A stretch of 64,000 bases of DNA from NCBI RefSeq assembly GCF_046054195.1, contig NZ_JBEQCS010000006.1, positions 62,001 to 126,000 of the forward strand. Reading direction: 5' to 3'. A program made the translations under genes and the position numbers. Every line of letters starts with the position of its first letter. Position 1 is the stretch's first letter. Shown piece by piece: positions 40,756 to 50,142 of the stretch. Source of the stretch: Celerinatantimonas sp046054195. GTDB taxonomy: Bacteria; Pseudomonadota; Gammaproteobacteria; Enterobacterales; Celerinatantimonadaceae. The notes under the pieces are model-generated. The model was not told the DNA's origin. It saw only the letters and a list, made by a program, of their open reading frames with translations, and made no database searches.

Positions 40756-42015
40756 TCATCGTTTAAGATGAGAGCCCATCAGCGAGGTCATTTTCTGGAC
40801 AATATTCGATTTAGAGGCTTGCTCTCCCATAATGAGTTTGACCAGATGCTGTAAAGGTTTAGCGGCCTTAGTTTTTGAGTTATAAATATGTTTTTGATAT
40901 AACTTCATCTGATTTATTTGTGGGACAAATGGAATCGTAATATCAACTTTAGAACCAAGATACTTTTCAATTTCAACAAGAGTCATGGAATTAAACTTCT
41001 CAGGCTGACGTTGATTTAAAACCACTAAAACACGCAAGGGGTGATCCAATTCAACCCGCTGTTTTTTGATTTCGTTGACCACTCGACCCGCATCCCGAAC
41101 GGATGAAACAGAAGGTTCGATTACAACGATTAAACTATCATAGCGGTTAATCATCCACGACAAATGGCGACTAAAGTCAACGCTTGCAGAGAGATCTTCC
41201 ACCACGAAATTGCTATCTTTAGCAACTAATTCAACGATATTGTCGGTTAAATCACGCATCTCTTCGTGAGAGCGACTCTCGCCATCAAGAGCCAGATAAC
41301 TTAACCTGTCAGTGATATCACTTAATAATGCCTTTGCTGCGGTGGAATCTAGCGATGCTGCGATGGTTCCCGTTTGCAGGGCTCGTTTGGATAAATCATC
41401 TTGCGCCAGCATCACATCTAAGTTGCCACCATTATAATTATGGTCAACCAGCACACACATAGCGCTCTTGCCATCTGCGAGTAAATAAGAGATTTCAGCA
41501 GCGATTAATGATGTCCCAACACCGCCTTTAGAACCATATACGCCAATATACTTCGCTTTACGATTTTGCCCGGGACCTCGCTGCCGAAGCCGGTTATCGG
41601 CAACCCCTGTCACAAAATCAATCAACTCTTGTTTCGATACAGGCCAGAACAGGTAATAAAAACCAAGCTCTTTTAATGAGCGAATCGTTGAAATAGCATC
41701 CTCTTGACCTATAACTATCACGGATGCGTGGTTTGGTAGCATTCGGCTAATCCGACCAGCATCTTTAGCAACATGTAGGCTATCATTAAGTTCAAGAAGC
41801 ACTATCTCGGGGTTATTCTCCTGAACGTAGTCAGAGATAACCGAATCTTTATTTTCTCGAATATCAGGAACTGTATACCCTTCGAAACGATATGCCTCAG
41901 CAACCAAATCAGAACAATTTTGGCTTTGGTAAAAAAGCACAGTCGAAGCCATATTTTTTGGCTTCGAAGGGGCAGCCTCAGTTTTTAATAATTCAGAGAG
42001 TTCTAATACAGCCAT
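40756..42015 (-). CDS. tadZ: TadZ/CpaE-type localisation protein
   Basis: A 419-residue protein. The N-terminal half resembles a receiver domain (residues 25-140, without a clear phosphoacceptor). The C-terminal half is a MinD/ParA-type ATPase with the deviant Walker A GSKGGVGTSLIAAE. TadZ places the pilus machine at the cell pole in other bacteria. It begins 3 nt after the RcpB-like gene and precedes tadA by 20 nt. Confidence 0.88.
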   Translation of the reverse strand: MAVLELSELLKTEAAPSKPKNMASTVLFYQSQNCSDLVAEAYRFEGYTVPDIRENKDSVISDYVQENNPEIVLLELNDSLHVAKDAGRISRMLPNHASVIVIGQEDAISTIRSLKELGFYYLFWPVSKQELIDFVTGVADNRLRQRGPGQNRKAKYIGVYGSKGGVGTSLIAAEISYLLADGKSAMCVLVDHNYNGGNLDVMLAQDDLSKRALQTGTIAASLDSTAAKALLSDITDRLSYLALDGESRSHEEMRDLTDNIVELVAKDSNFVVEDLSASVDFSRHLSWMINRYDSLIVVIEPSVSSVRDAGRVVNEIKKQRVELDHPLRVLVVLNQRQPEKFNSMTLVEIEKYLGSKVDITIPFVPQINQMKLYQKHIYNSKTKAAKPLQHLVKLIMGEQASKSNIVQKMTSLMGSHLKR

Positions 42016-42018
42016 AAA

Positions 42019-42498
42019 CTAGTGACTCCCGGCTTTAAGCATGTGTTGCGGATAAACCATCGATTGCCAACGAAGTAGCGTCACTGCACACAAGTCACGA
42101 TGCTGGTTTTCGCCAAACTGATATAGCACTTTAGGTCCATCACAGCTTTGAGCCTCAACCTGATATTGAACCATCGAAACTCTAACGCCTAAATTTTGAT
42201 TCATAACCAATTTAATATGATCTTTAGGTGTGCCCTGTTGAATCAACCAAGCTTGAATAGCGTGCGCTCGTTCAGAAAAAGATTTAGCCCCCTCGATCAC
42301 CACGGGATTAACCCGTAATAAGGCAAGGCTTGCACTAAGCTCGGTTGTAATAGATTGCCACGCACCGCGACTTAAAGGCTGGTTAAATTGCCAAGTTGTC
42401 ACTTGTGGTTTTAATGTCATCTCAGGGCCTTGATAAGGACGCATGCTACACGCTGATAATCCTAAGACGACTAATATCGCTATGATCCAATGTCTCAT
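42019..42498 (-). CDS. rcpB: RcpB/CpaD-like pilus lipoprotein
   Basis: A 159-residue lipoprotein with a lipobox ending at Cys17 (VLGLSAC). The C-terminal half contains SFSERAHAIQAWLIQQGTPKDHI, resembling CpaD/RcpB, which sits with the secretin in the outer membrane. Identity relies partly on the position between rcpA and tadZ. Its ATG overlaps the secretin stop by 4 nt. Confidence 0.65.
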   Translation of the reverse strand: MRHWIIAILVVLGLSACSMRPYQGPEMTLKPQVTTWQFNQPLSRGAWQSITTELSASLALLRVNPVVIEGAKSFSERAHAIQAWLIQQGTPKDHIKLVMNQNLGVRVSMVQYQVEAQSCDGPKVLYQFGENQHRDLCAVTLLRWQSMVYPQHMLKAGSH

Positions 42499-43859
42499 TG
42501 TTTAAAACCTCCGGATGCATAGACCGCTCTCGTTGCAGGACTACTCGCTGATAAATCGACACCAAACCACCGACTTAACGTAGAAGTCGTTTGCATCGCA
42601 GGTAATCGAACATCCTCAGCAGCAATCGGTTTAACAAGGTTAACCGTTGCGACAATCACTAATTCAGTATTACGACGAGTTGTCTCGGTATAACGAAACA
42701 TCGCTCCTAAAATGGGAATGTCACCAATGAATGGCACTTTTTGCAGTGTTTCCTGCTCATCTTTACTTAAAAGTCCACCTAACACGAAACTTTGCCCATC
42801 ACCTAGCTCAACGGTTGTTGTGGCTTTTCGGGTTTTAAATGCTGGCACATCAGCCAGCTCAGATGTATACGTTGAATCTTGCGCACTCACTTCAGGAGAT
42901 AAAGTAAGGCGTATTTTTTTATCATTAAGTACCTTAGCGCCAATACTCAGTTTAACTCCGTACTCTTTATAGGTGACCTGATAGGAGTTATCGTAATTTG
43001 TGACGATAGGAAGCTCACCACCAACAAGAAAACTCGCCGTTTCTCCAGAAATCACTGATAAATTAGGCTGAGCTAAAATCTGACCGACTGTATCGTTATC
43101 CAAAGCAGAGATGAAGCTTGCGATATTACTGGCATTAAAACTTTGTAGGTAGTTAAAAAATTGGCCATTTCCCTGGAAACTATCATCAACCATAGATCCC
43201 CATTTAGCCCCCAGCTGTTTAATATAAGCTGTTGAAACTTCGGCAACTGAGAGTTTTACGTTGACCTGTTTAATTCCACCCACTTTGAGATTATCAACGA
43301 TTCCGGAATATGTAGTCTTTTGCAAATAATCAAGTGAGTAGTCACTCTCAGAAGAGCTACTTCCACCACTTGATGAAACTGACCCAGCACTTTTGAGCGA
43401 TACAGACTGACTTTTCGATGCACTTTTATTTAAAAGCACCCCAATCAGCTCGACAATAGCCTCTTTAGTTCCGATATCAGGAACTTCACCACTGACCACA
43501 ACTTGAGTCCCGATATTAGCTACATTTATAGCTAAATCTGGATAATGGATGGCAATTTGTTGCTCTATCTTTGCCATACTCTGATTGACGATAATTTGCC
43601 GATTGAGCAATGTCTGCCCTGCTTTATCATAGATAATTAAAGATGTTGTTCCGACAGCTTTTCCAAATAAAATTACCCGGTGTCCGTCCAAGACCCTATA
43701 GTCTGCAATTGAAGGGTTTGATATAAAAACGGTATCGGCTAACTCATCAGTGTGGATAGTCTTCGCACCACCAGTGCTCAGAGATAATATAGCCGCGAAT
43801 CCACTTTGGCTCAGACACACCCCAACTAAAAGCAATCCTAGCCTTAATACTTTCATCAT
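42495..43859 (-). CDS. rcpA: RcpA/CpaC secretin of Flp pilus
   Basis: A 454-residue outer-membrane secretin with signal peptide (LLLVGVCLSQSGFAA). N-terminal pilus-docking domain: ADTVFISNPSIADYRVLDGH and GKAVGTTSLIIYDKAGQ. BON-like repeat follows. The secretin domain shows LAQPNLSVISGETASFLVGG and KVPFIGDIPILGAMFRYTET with a C-terminal NTELVIVATVNLVKP. A Ser-rich linker (SSSGGSSSSESDYS) lies around residue 165. Forms the channel for Flp fibres. Confidence 0.93.
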   Translation of the reverse strand: MMKVLRLGLLLVGVCLSQSGFAAILSLSTGGAKTIHTDELADTVFISNPSIADYRVLDGHRVILFGKAVGTTSLIIYDKAGQTLLNRQIIVNQSMAKIEQQIAIHYPDLAINVANIGTQVVVSGEVPDIGTKEAIVELIGVLLNKSASKSQSVSLKSAGSVSSSGGSSSSESDYSLDYLQKTTYSGIVDNLKVGGIKQVNVKLSVAEVSTAYIKQLGAKWGSMVDDSFQGNGQFFNYLQSFNASNIASFISALDNDTVGQILAQPNLSVISGETASFLVGGELPIVTNYDNSYQVTYKEYGVKLSIGAKVLNDKKIRLTLSPEVSAQDSTYTSELADVPAFKTRKATTTVELGDGQSFVLGGLLSKDEQETLQKVPFIGDIPILGAMFRYTETTRRNTELVIVATVNLVKPIAAEDVRLPAMQTTSTLSRWFGVDLSASSPATRAVYASGGFKQ

Positions 43860-43860
43860 A

Positions 43861-44652
43861 TTAGTTAACCTGACTCTGGGTTTGGGTAGCGGCTCCGCGC
43901 AATTCTTTTACTGAACTATAGCTTGGCAAAATATCGCGAACGACAACATCATGGTAGATATCCTGAGAAGAAGTGCCCGTGTGGAAGACATAAATCTTAC
44001 CAACACGCAGAGCAATAATAAGTTTAGCAACTTGCTCTTGGGAAAGTGCAACCAAAACACTGCTCGGTTGGTTTACGTCTTTATTTTCACTAATGGCGAC
44101 CACTTTTACGCCCTTAAACAACATTGAGACAGACAAGTGATCGACATTATTAAAGGAGCTTGCACGGACATTCACATTACTTCCAGGAGACGAGAGCAAC
44201 ATTACATCAATTAAATTCGTTGGCCGAATAGCCATACTTTTAAGGTCACTGGTAGAGATATCAATCGGGTAAGCGACTTTGTCAGCTGGCGTAATTAATT
44301 TGGCATAATCGTTATTTTCTGGAGCTGCAATATCAACATTACTAACAACATCACCATATTGAATCGTATGACGAGCCACCATATCAGGCACAAAGCGAAC
44401 CATTTGATCGTGCATAACATGATATTGGCGAGCTTTAGAGATAGGTAGTTCGACTAGTTCCAGTTGCGTCGCATCGACAGGTTGGCCTTTTTGAATGACT
44501 TCTTTGGCACGCCAAAATTTAACTTTGGGCTCCACTTTTACAACCGATTGACTCGGCTTGCTTTGAGATTCCGTGCGAAACAATCCACTAAGTGAAGCCA
44601 CACCCAAAAAGATCGCAATAAAAGCAACTACAAAAATAATTTTTGAATTCAC
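43861..44652 (-). CDS. rcpC: RcpC/CpaB pilus assembly protein
   Basis: The start is best placed at the GTG at 44652, which overlaps the TadV stop (GTGA), giving 263 residues; the frame continues open to 44700. An N-terminal membrane anchor (IIFVVAFIAIFLGVASLSGL) precedes a SAF-like domain (RAKEVIQKGQPVDATQLELVEL, PADKVAYPIDISTSDLKSM, LIDVMLLS). CpaB/RcpC proteins modify or gate pilus export near the secretin. Confidence 0.85.
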   Translation of the reverse strand: MNSKIIFVVAFIAIFLGVASLSGLFRTESQSKPSQSVVKVEPKVKFWRAKEVIQKGQPVDATQLELVELPISKARQYHVMHDQMVRFVPDMVARHTIQYGDVVSNVDIAAPENNDYAKLITPADKVAYPIDISTSDLKSMAIRPTNLIDVMLLSSPGSNVNVRASSFNNVDHLSVSMLFKGVKVVAISENKDVNQPSSVLVALSQEQVAKLIIALRVGKIYVFHTGTSSQDIYHDVVVRDILPSYSSVKELRGAATQTQSQVN

Positions 44653-45101
44653 GATACTAATCCATGAGCATCCATTGAGGTTAACCACAAACACATCCAC
44701 CCGGCTAAAGATATTGCCGGTATTAGTGGAATACCGCGGCTACGCTGAGCTTTCCCTAACCAAAAACCTACTGAATATATACTGCATGTTACAAGTACTA
44801 AGCAGGCTAAGAAAAAAACAAATAATTCAACATAATGAGGTGCAATCACTAAAATAAGCATAGCAATCAATTTACTATCTGCGCCACCTAATAGATGCAA
44901 ATTAGATAAAATAACACCAAGGAATAAAATAATTCCGGCAAATAATATATTTTGCGGGTATCTTTTCTCTAATAAAAAGAATAAAGAAAAAATCAATAGA
45001 AGACTAAATAATCTTAAATTACTTACCTTTCTATTTTTGATATCTTGGATCGAGACTAAGATTAAAAAGAAAAAAGCTAAACATAAAACTAACATTTTCA
45101 T
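44649..45101 (-). CDS. tadV: TadV/CpaA prepilin peptidase
   Basis: The ATG at 45101 (MKMLVLCLAFFFLILVSIQD) gives 150 residues. An A24-type aspartyl peptidase with six or so membrane segments; the two active-site Asp are in SIQDIKNRKVSN and in LLGGADSKLIAML (GGAD in place of the common GxGD). It processes the Flp pilin and probably TadE/TadF. It lies between flp and rcpC. Confidence 0.9.
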   Translation of the reverse strand: MKMLVLCLAFFFLILVSIQDIKNRKVSNLRLFSLLLIFSLFFLLEKRYPQNILFAGIILFLGVILSNLHLLGGADSKLIAMLILVIAPHYVELFVFFLACLVLVTCSIYSVGFWLGKAQRSRGIPLIPAISLAGWMCLWLTSMDAHGLVS

Positions 45102-45214
45102 GACAGAACACCCATCCATAAGCATTCTGCCATGAATAAAATGCCATCCTCAAGTTCAAGTAACCACAAGTACAGTTTCACACGTATATCGGACTGGTAC
45201 CTACATTAAACCTC

Positions 45215-45469
45215 TTAGTCGCCACCGGCATCTTCCGAGGCCGTAGAACCAGAACTATTCGAGGCATCAATATTTGATGTAACAGTACTCATAGCACCAC
45301 TCAGAGCAGTTTTTAACGAACTATCTGATGCACCAAAAACTGAATACACAATAGCAGATACAGCCACTGCAAGAATCGCGTACTCAATTGCTGTTACAGC
45401 TAAGTTATCCTTCCAGAAATGCTTTAACGCCTGTTTCGATTTAACAGCACCAGTTAATAAAACATTCAT
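45215..45469 (-). CDS. flp: Flp-type major pilin
   Basis: An 84-residue prepilin with a 24-25-residue leader, then VTAIEYAILAVAVSAIVYSVF, the Flp motif with E and Y at +5 and +6. The residue before the cleavage site is Ala (DNLA/VTAIEY) rather than the usual Gly. The C-terminal tail is Ser/Asn/Asp-rich (NIDASNSSGSTASEDAGGD). It is the first gene of the Tad operon and should be the main fibre subunit. GAGGA lies 7 nt before the ATG. Confidence 0.92.
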   Translation of the reverse strand: MNVLLTGAVKSKQALKHFWKDNLAVTAIEYAILAVAVSAIVYSVFGASDSSLKTALSGAMSTVTSNIDASNSSGSTASEDAGGD

Positions 45470-45754
45470 TTAAAATTCCTCAATAAATTTATTACCTTGG
45501 GTTATCCATTACCCTATTAGTTGGATAACACAACTACTTTTTGACTTTTCTAGTTTAAATTTACCTTATGAATATCTTATTACATACGGGTAAACCACTA
45601 TTGAAGTAAATATTATCTATAATCTTTATTCTTGCAAACCTAATTTTCGCTCACATTCAAAAAACATATAAATTAGTTAATTTTTTTATCACCCTAAATT
45701 TAAAGGGTTAGTAAATAATAAAAATATTCTGATATGAAAGTATTAATACTTTTT
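45470..45754 (-). promoter_or_regulatory. flp upstream region with inverted repeat
   Basis: An AT-rich gap between flp and the pseudouridine synthase gene. The perfect inverted repeat GTTATCCA/TGGATAAC with a 13-nt spacer (45501-45529) is 32-60 bp before the flp start. It could be a regulator site or a 5' leader hairpin. I cannot place the promoter with confidence. Confidence 0.5.
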
Positions 45755-46663
45755 TCAACCTTGCAATTTAGTTGAAGAATGAATCGTAAAAATAGAATTA
45801 TTCTTTACTAAAGTAATTTGATAAGCCAATAATTGCTGATGATTGGCTCCAAGTATAGTCAAGTCTGCGACAGAAAGACCATTATCTAATCTTTTTAGAT
45901 AAAATTTCCCATGAAAAGAGTAGATCTTGTCTCCAACAATGGGGTGGCCAAGCCAGTTTAACTGAGCGCGGATTTGGTGTTTACGCCCAGTTGTCAGCTT
46001 ACATTCAACGATGCTCTGATCACCATAGCGGTTGAGAACCTTAAAATCGCTAATCGACTTTTGCCCAGCACTCGTCACAACATGCATCTGGCAACGAATA
46101 TCACTGTCTTTCACCGTGCTTAATTGACACTCAACATGTTGGCTATCCCAAACAGGATTTCCCCAAACTCTCGCATGGTAGACTTTCTCAACTAACAACT
46201 CTTTAAGCCTTGGCTGCCAATATTGAGCCGCTTGTTTGGTCTTTGCTAAAACGATCAGTCCTGAGGTTTCTATATCGATTCGGTGTATAAGATGGGCATC
46301 AGCAAATCCAGATTGCTGAACTAAACCAATTAAATGCTGTGTCGGATTACGAGTTGTTCGACTCACAGGTAATAATGCGGGTTTATCGACCACCAGCAAC
46401 TCGTCATCTTCCCAGATTAACTGCCAGTTAGTTGGCACTGAAGGTTCTTGGTAATTTTCGACCCAATAAGTCAGCTTTTGCCCCTGAAAAACGGGTTCTT
46501 CTAGAGGCATTATTAAATCATCAACTAAAACAAGCTTATCCCACCAACGTTTCTGCCAGAGAGTTAAATCAGCGATAGGAAGGCACTGCGCCAGCACTTG
46601 ATAAAGCACTAAGCCATTCCAGCGACTGGGAATTTTTACATCAAAACGAGTCAGCACAGACAA
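45755..46663 (-). CDS. RluA-family pseudouridine synthase
   Basis: A 302-residue protein with the catalytic motif HRIDIETSGLIVLAKT (Asp in HRID), VDKPALLPVSRT, and the C-terminal GRKHQIRAQLNWLGHPIVGD. No S4 domain is seen; an N-terminal extension of about 75 residues precedes the catalytic fold. It isomerises uridine in rRNA or tRNA; which site is unknown. It is downstream of the EAL gene on the same strand with a 60-bp gap. Confidence 0.85.
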   Translation of the reverse strand: MSVLTRFDVKIPSRWNGLVLYQVLAQCLPIADLTLWQKRWWDKLVLVDDLIMPLEEPVFQGQKLTYWVENYQEPSVPTNWQLIWEDDELLVVDKPALLPVSRTTRNPTQHLIGLVQQSGFADAHLIHRIDIETSGLIVLAKTKQAAQYWQPRLKELLVEKVYHARVWGNPVWDSQHVECQLSTVKDSDIRCQMHVVTSAGQKSISDFKVLNRYGDQSIVECKLTTGRKHQIRAQLNWLGHPIVGDKIYSFHGKFYLKRLDNGLSVADLTILGANHQQLLAYQITLVKNNSIFTIHSSTKLQG

Positions 46664-46723
46664 AATCTAGGCAAAAAATGATGGGGGAATTATAAAGATA
46701 AAGACACCACACTGATATGAAAT

Positions 46724-49177
46724 TTATAGATTCTGGAAAAGAATGTCTGGCGTAATAATTCCAACACATCCACCAGTGTCACCAGTTACAACCACAAGTT
46801 TGTTTTCAGGGTTTTGAAAAGCTCGTTTAATAATATCGACTTCACTCGTTTGATTTAGGCTTTCATATCCACCTTTTTTTAGAATTTGATGGACGCGTCT
46901 ATTCAAAGTCAGCACATCACGTTTTTGCTCTGAATCAGTCTCCAAATAAGGACTGATGGCAGCATTAATATCTGCATCACGCAAAATGCCGCGGCACTGG
47001 CCTTCTTCAATGACTACCCAGAAATTGCTCGGGTGGTTACGCATTTTCTCAAGGACTGTACCTAATTTATGATCCAAACTCACTCTTGGGAACTCACGCA
47101 ACATAATATCGCGAGCGCTGCGCACGTTGGATGACGACAAAACGGGCTGATGCTGAGCAAAATTATGCGGCAATTTTCCAGCCAAGATATCGGTTAAGCT
47201 AATCGGTTTAGCAAACAAATACCCTTGTGCATAATCAACTTTCGCAAGGGATATCATATGCAAAATCTCAGCAGTTTCGACCCCTTCAGCCACAACTTTT
47301 CCTCCCATGCGATGAACCAAAGATGTGACCATTTCAATCATCATATAGGCGTTAGAGCCCATTTTAAGGTCCATAACAAAGCTGCGGTCGATTTTAATGA
47401 GATTAATCGGCAGATTCAAAAGATAAGAAAACGAAGAATAGCCAGTCCCGAAGTCATCGATTGCAATTTCAATCCCTTCTTTTTTGAGCCTCTCAATCCA
47501 AACCATCTGTCGGTCAACATCGGCTAAAAAGGAAGATTCGGTTAACTCCACCGTCACTAATTTAGGATCAATTCGCGCATCCATAATCACTTTCAAAGTG
47601 TCTTCAAGACAGCAATGTGACAGCCGGTCGTTGCGCATTGAACGGTTTACCGATAATTGTATAGCAGGGTCCTTAAAATGCTCCTGAATAGATAACAGAT
47701 CGATTAATCCTTTGCGGGTGACCGCTAAATCAATTCTATCAATCCAGCCATTTTCCTCCGCAAGTTGAATCAGTTCCTGAGTGTTATACGGTAATTTAGT
47801 ATCAAGATTAACCCGAAATAACGCTTCAAATTTAGTGATATTGAGTGTACGCAGGTCAATAATTGGCTGATAAAAGACATCAATTTGATTCGCAGATATC
47901 GCTTTATCTAATAACCGCGATAATACCTGCTTACTGTCCATTTTTTTCTGTAGCCGATTATCAAAATAGATAATCGATGATGAGCCGCGCTCCCGACTTC
48001 CAACCAATGCTTGACTGGCATGGCTCATCAATTGCGTCGTTGATATGGCATCCGTTCCTAAAATTGACACGCCAAGCGATACTTTAATGTCGATATCATT
48101 GATTTCACCCAGCTGTTCATCATCTTTACAAATTGCATTCATTAGCACCTGTAATTGCTGATGAATTACGCCTAAATTTCGTGGAACAATAAAAAAGCCA
48201 GCAAAGAGATCTTGGCTCAATACGCCGATCTCCATCTCATTGGGCAAAGCAAGCAGCCGATTACCAATCAGCCAATGGCTCATGGATGTACTAATGTTTT
48301 TAGAAAAATAGGGTTGAAAGACAACCAGGACCATCGTTCGGTCCCCTGGAAGTTGAGTAAAATGTTGATTCAGCTTCTGTTTAAATTCTGCCACTGCTAA
48401 TAATTTAGAAGAGGAATCAGGAGCGAGCATATCCTCTGGATTTTCGGGCTCATTATCAATTCGAGTCATTGCCGCATCGAGGCGTTTAGAAATAGCCACA
48501 TAAAAACAGCTTTTCTCAGAGCGAACCTGAATGCGCTGCAGTGTTAACTCGTGCACAAAGGTCAGCCCCTGTTTATCACGAGCAAGCAGCTCGCCACTCC
48601 AAAATCCTTTTTTATCAACCGCCAGCCAGATGCGTTGATACATCTGAGGGTCAGCGTCATTGCCACCAAATAGCTCAGCAGAAACCCCCAGCAATTCATT
48701 GGCTTCAAATCCCGTGGAACGACAAAACTCTTGATTAGCCATGAGGATCCGCTGCTTGGCATCCAGTACCAACATGCCAACATGCGCCTTCACAAACAAA
48801 TAGTGAAGAAGTTCAAACTCAATCTGCTCAGAAGGGATGTTGATTAACACCTCAACGGTGCCCTGAATAAGATGAGGCTCACTTACATCGTGCCAAACAC
48901 ACAATAAAGCCACAAAGCGCTGCTTTTCGGTACTAATGGTAACGCGCACTTCTTTGGTCAGGTGCTTCTGATAAACATCTCTTACTAGCGCTTTGAGCAT
49001 ATCGCGTTGATCTGCTTGAGCACTCGCCAGCAACTGCGCCAGTGTCAGACTTCCCTCTTTGGGATAACCAAGTAAAGCGGGCAGCTGTTCAGAGCAAGTC
49101 ATGGATGAATTTTGTACATCCCAACACCATTGAAGAGGGAAACCTGCAACTTGACTCAACAGATTTTCGTCACTCAT
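46724..49177 (-). CDS. PAS/degenerate-GGDEF/EAL/CBS cyclic-di-GMP protein
   Basis: An 817-residue cytosolic signalling protein without membrane segments. A PAS-like domain (about 10-120), a second PAS domain (KAHVGMLVLDAKQRILMANQ, 130-235) and a diguanylate-cyclase-like domain in which GGDEF is replaced (VLSQDLFAGFFIVP) precede an EAL phosphodiesterase. The EAL domain looks active: FEALFRV, ELTESSF, IDDFGTGYSSFSYL, IKIDRSFV, VAEGVET. Two CBS motifs end the protein (ARDIMLREFPRVSLDHKLGT and VHQILKKGGYESLNQ). It should degrade c-di-GMP in response to redox, ligand or adenylate signals. It neighbours the Tad pilus locus and could affect adhesion. Confidence 0.9.
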   Translation of the reverse strand: MSDENLLSQVAGFPLQWCWDVQNSSMTCSEQLPALLGYPKEGSLTLAQLLASAQADQRDMLKALVRDVYQKHLTKEVRVTISTEKQRFVALLCVWHDVSEPHLIQGTVEVLINIPSEQIEFELLHYLFVKAHVGMLVLDAKQRILMANQEFCRSTGFEANELLGVSAELFGGNDADPQMYQRIWLAVDKKGFWSGELLARDKQGLTFVHELTLQRIQVRSEKSCFYVAISKRLDAAMTRIDNEPENPEDMLAPDSSSKLLAVAEFKQKLNQHFTQLPGDRTMVLVVFQPYFSKNISTSMSHWLIGNRLLALPNEMEIGVLSQDLFAGFFIVPRNLGVIHQQLQVLMNAICKDDEQLGEINDIDIKVSLGVSILGTDAISTTQLMSHASQALVGSRERGSSSIIYFDNRLQKKMDSKQVLSRLLDKAISANQIDVFYQPIIDLRTLNITKFEALFRVNLDTKLPYNTQELIQLAEENGWIDRIDLAVTRKGLIDLLSIQEHFKDPAIQLSVNRSMRNDRLSHCCLEDTLKVIMDARIDPKLVTVELTESSFLADVDRQMVWIERLKKEGIEIAIDDFGTGYSSFSYLLNLPINLIKIDRSFVMDLKMGSNAYMMIEMVTSLVHRMGGKVVAEGVETAEILHMISLAKVDYAQGYLFAKPISLTDILAGKLPHNFAQHQPVLSSSNVRSARDIMLREFPRVSLDHKLGTVLEKMRNHPSNFWVVIEEGQCRGILRDADINAAISPYLETDSEQKRDVLTLNRRVHQILKKGGYESLNQTSEVDIIKRAFQNPENKLVVVTGDTGGCVGIITPDILFQNL

Positions 49178-49433
49178 AACGCCATACCTTATCGCGCCAC
49201 CATAAATGATTCGTTAAGAATTACAGATAAGTTTATACCAAAATATTGATCCGCGAAGAGATATCCAATTTAAGGATGTAGGTTTTAGAGCAATGACACA
49301 AAATAACTTACCGAGCATGTAGCCCTGCTCTTGATTTTATTTCAGATCTGTCATTATTTAACCAACTGAATGATTTATAGCTATTTTCCCCTTGCGCTCG
49401 ATAAAAAATAGGAGAAGAATAATGCCATCTTTA

Positions 49434-49510
<77 letters not shown>

Positions 49511-49598
49511 TTTAGATCATTGTTGTTTGCCCTCCTCTTTCTTCAGCTTTTTTAATCAATGATTACAGCTTTTAGCTGAGACTCTCTATTTTTGAAAT

Positions 49599-49621
49599 AA
49601 AAAAAGGGGGCTTAGCCCCCA
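49599..49621. terminator. Rho-independent terminator of the downstream hypothetical gene
   Basis: GGGGGCTTAGCCCCC preceded by a run of seven A on the plus strand, so on the minus strand a GC stem is followed by a T run. It lies 27 bp after the stop of the gene at 49648-50142. Confidence 0.85.
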
Positions 49622-49647
49622 TAAACTCATCCGGATAATTTAATTCA

Positions 49648-50142
49648 TCAGACAAACAGAGCAATCATGCCACCGACTGTCGCAGCCGCTTTTAAGAATT
49701 GGCCAACCTGATATGAATCACTGTCCTTTTCTTTTTGCGTTGCACTATCGAGCCCTAATGCTCCGGAGGCAAACGATTTGAGATTATTACTCCCATCACC
49801 TTTGGCCGTAGCATCCTTACCCTCAACCTTGGTCTTGGCATCCTGCACTGGCGGAGTATAAGGTTTAGAACTGTACATAGCAGTTTTGCTGTAAGTAAGT
49901 GGTTTACTATCCTTTGCGTCTGATGATTTGGACAACGTTACCTGTGTTGAAGGCGACGTTGCACCCCTGCCGGATGGGGACTGCTTGGCATCTAACTTGT
50001 CGAAGCTAAAATTCTTTGCCACCATTGCGTCTTTTTGACTTTGCGATGGTGACACTTGAGGCTTAGCTGCGGCCTTAGTTAGCCCATGCAGTTGGTCCTG
50101 TCTGATGCCTTGACTAGCTCCAGTCGCACTTCCTATAGGCAT
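49648..50142 (-). CDS. Unrecognised Ser/Lys/Gly-rich protein with C-terminal hydrophobic tail
   Basis: A 164-residue protein from an ATG with TGGAGG upstream. Most of it is low-complexity and predicted disordered (KPQVSPSQSQKDA, TKVEGKDATAKGDGS). The last 20 residues (VGQFLKAAATVGGMIALFV) are hydrophobic. No signal peptide is visible. It has its own terminator. It may be membrane-associated by the tail or a secreted effector/adaptor. I recognise no family. Confidence 0.65.
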   Translation of the reverse strand: MPIGSATGASQGIRQDQLHGLTKAAAKPQVSPSQSQKDAMVAKNFSFDKLDAKQSPSGRGATSPSTQVTLSKSSDAKDSKPLTYSKTAMYSSKPYTPPVQDAKTKVEGKDATAKGDGSNNLKSFASGALGLDSATQKEKDSDSYQVGQFLKAAATVGGMIALFV

